Position numbers and translations under genes: made by a program | Assembly: GCA_902796465.1 (NCBI GenBank) | Contig: CADBPK010000144.1 | Span: 1 to 6,463, forward strand | From: an uncultured Erysipelotrichaceae bacterium | Lineage (GTDB): Bacteria; Bacillota_I; Bacilli_A; Erysipelotrichales; Erysipelotrichaceae | Direction of reading: 5' to 3' | Length of the DNA: 6,463 nucleotides | The notes under the pieces: generated by a model | Database searches by the model: none | Seen by the model: the letters and a program-made list of their open reading frames with translations, nothing else | What the model was told of the DNA's origin: nothing | Shown: positions 5,651 through 6,463 of the stretch, piece by piece | How the letters are laid out: the number at the start of each line of letters is the position of its first letter | Numbering within the stretch: position 1 is the stretch's first letter

Positions 5651-6361
5651 TCATTTTTTGCCGTATTGGCCGTACTGTCCGTAACCACCGTACCGGTAAT
5701 AATATCCGTAACCTGAACTTTTCCTGGATGTATCCACCCTGTTCAGCACAATACCGAGAAGCGGTTTTTCGGTGCGCTTCAACGATGTGATCACATCATT
5801 GACTGCCTTTCTCGGTGTACTGTTGCTGCCGACGACAAGCAGACTGCCGTCACACAGTTTGGCTATATTCAGCGCATCCGCAACACTGCCCAGAGGCGGT
5901 GTATCAACGATCACATAATCAAATTCCTTCCGGCACGCTTCCACAAGCTGCTTCAGGCGATAACTTTCCAGAAGCGTTGTCGGATCAATGACATTTGTCG
6001 ATACAGGAACGATGAATCCGTTCTTGATATCTGTCATATAAAAGGAATCATTGATCTCTGTTTTGCCGGACAGATAATGTTCAATGCCCATCAGTCCGGT
6101 CTCACAGACAAATCCGTACCGGTTGCGGATCTCCGAATTTCTGAGGTCTGCATCGATCATTACGACTCTGTTCCCTACACTCGCCATATTTTTCCATAAA
6201 TTCATGGCCACAAAGCTTTTGCCTTCATTCGGCACGGAAGATGTCACCATGATGACTTTGATGGATTCACCGGTAAAACCAAGATTGATACGCAGCTGGT
6301 TGATTGCTTCCTGAACATCAAAAGAAAGCTCAGGCATATTTGTAATAGATATCGAATTCAT
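5651..6361 (-). CDS. CpsD/CapB-type bacterial tyrosine autokinase of a capsule/EPS locus
   Basis: This 236-residue protein is a cytoplasmic BY-kinase, the ATPase half of a two-protein CpsC-CpsD system that phosphorylates itself on C-terminal tyrosines to control polysaccharide export. Visible motifs are a P-loop at about residues 41-49 (SSVPNEGKS), Walker A' at 67-74 (VMIDADLR) and Walker B at 149-156 (YVIVDTPP). The tail carries eight tyrosines (218, 220, 221, 222, 224, 227, 230, 233) in a Gly/Gln-rich context before a final KK. Length matches the family (about 220-240). The start at 6361 is preceded by an AGGCGG ribosome site and overlaps the stop of the upstream Wzz-like gene by four bases. 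Phe50 follows GKS where Thr is more common, which does not break the P-loop. The family is clear; substrates other than itself are unknown. Confidence 0.95.
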   Translation of the reverse strand: MNSISITNMPELSFDVQEAINQLRINLGFTGESIKVIMVTSSVPNEGKSFVAMNLWKNMASVGNRVVMIDADLRNSEIRNRYGFVCETGLMGIEHYLSGKTEINDSFYMTDIKNGFIVPVSTNVIDPTTLLESYRLKQLVEACRKEFDYVIVDTPPLGSVADALNIAKLCDGSLLVVGSNSTPRKAVNDVITSLKRTEKPLLGIVLNRVDTSRKSSGYGYYYRYGGYGQYGQYGKK

Positions 6362-6463
6362 TGATTACCGCCTTTCTTCTTTCTTTTTGATTTCTTATTA
6401 AAGGAGCCAAGATCTCCCTCAGGAATAACTGCCAGCGGCTGCATGCCCAGGTATTTCTGGGCA
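6358..6463 (-). CDS. C-terminal end of a Wzz/CpsC-type chain-length (tyrosine kinase modulator) protein, partial
   Basis: The frame that is open from the window edge encodes 34 residues and then TGA. It begins AQKYLGMQPLAVIPEGD and ends in a very basic tail, KKSKRKKKGGNQ. The KYLG-x-x-x-LAVIPE pattern is typical of the cytoplasmic segment that follows the second membrane helix in Wzz/CpsC/YveK proteins, which regulate polysaccharide chain length and activate the partner kinase. The stop codon overlaps the start of the next gene as ATGA, which indicates translational coupling to the CpsD-like kinase, the usual partner of this family. The N-terminal Wzz domain and both membrane helices lie outside the window, so the family call rests on this short tail plus gene order. 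Confidence 0.8.
   Translation of the reverse strand, partial: AQKYLGMQPLAVIPEGDLGSFNKKSKRKKKGGNQ

Overview
The window reads as a chromosomal piece of a low-to-medium GC Gram-positive Clostridia genome, most likely a gut Lachnospiraceae (Blautia/Ruminococcus/Dorea-like). The reasons are strong AGGAGG-type ribosome binding sites, a CpsC/CpsD-type bacterial tyrosine kinase module, and a small surface protein with a signal peptide and a C-terminal anchor. The genus is inference. Every convincing gene lies on the minus strand, so the operon runs from position 6463 down to 1.

Layout in transcription order. (1) 6463-6358: the last 34 codons of a Wzz/CpsC-type chain-length protein, cut by the window edge. 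(2) 6361-5651: the CpsD-type tyrosine autokinase, coupled to it by an ATGA overlap and ending in an eight-tyrosine tail. (3) 5543-5016: a 175-residue secreted, membrane-anchored small protein of unknown function, followed by a strong intrinsic terminator at 4951-4984. (4) 4917-2851: a full-length membrane CapD/PglF/WbpM-type nucleotide-sugar 4,6-dehydratase. (5) 2822-1785: a second protein that resembles only the N-terminal half of the dehydratase (membrane helices plus the first Rossmann domain), with no catalytic half and an acidic, serine-rich tail of its own. (6) A hairpin at 1706-1729. (7) 1681-386: a DegT/DnrJ/EryC1/StrS-type PLP aminotransferase. (8) 376-116: an intergenic array of seven degenerate repeats that fills almost the whole gap. 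(9) 106-1: the start of an unrecognised gene, cut by the window edge.

Together the genes form part of a capsule or exopolysaccharide locus. The Wzz-like protein and kinase would control polymerisation and export. The dehydratase and aminotransferase are the usual consecutive steps from UDP-GlcNAc to a UDP-4-amino-4,6-dideoxy sugar (bacillosamine-type, compare PglF/PglE and EpsC/EpsN). No glycosyltransferase, flippase, polymerase or acetyltransferase is visible here. The least explained parts are the repeat array, the half-length dehydratase paralogue, and the small anchored protein followed by a terminator in the middle of the operon.
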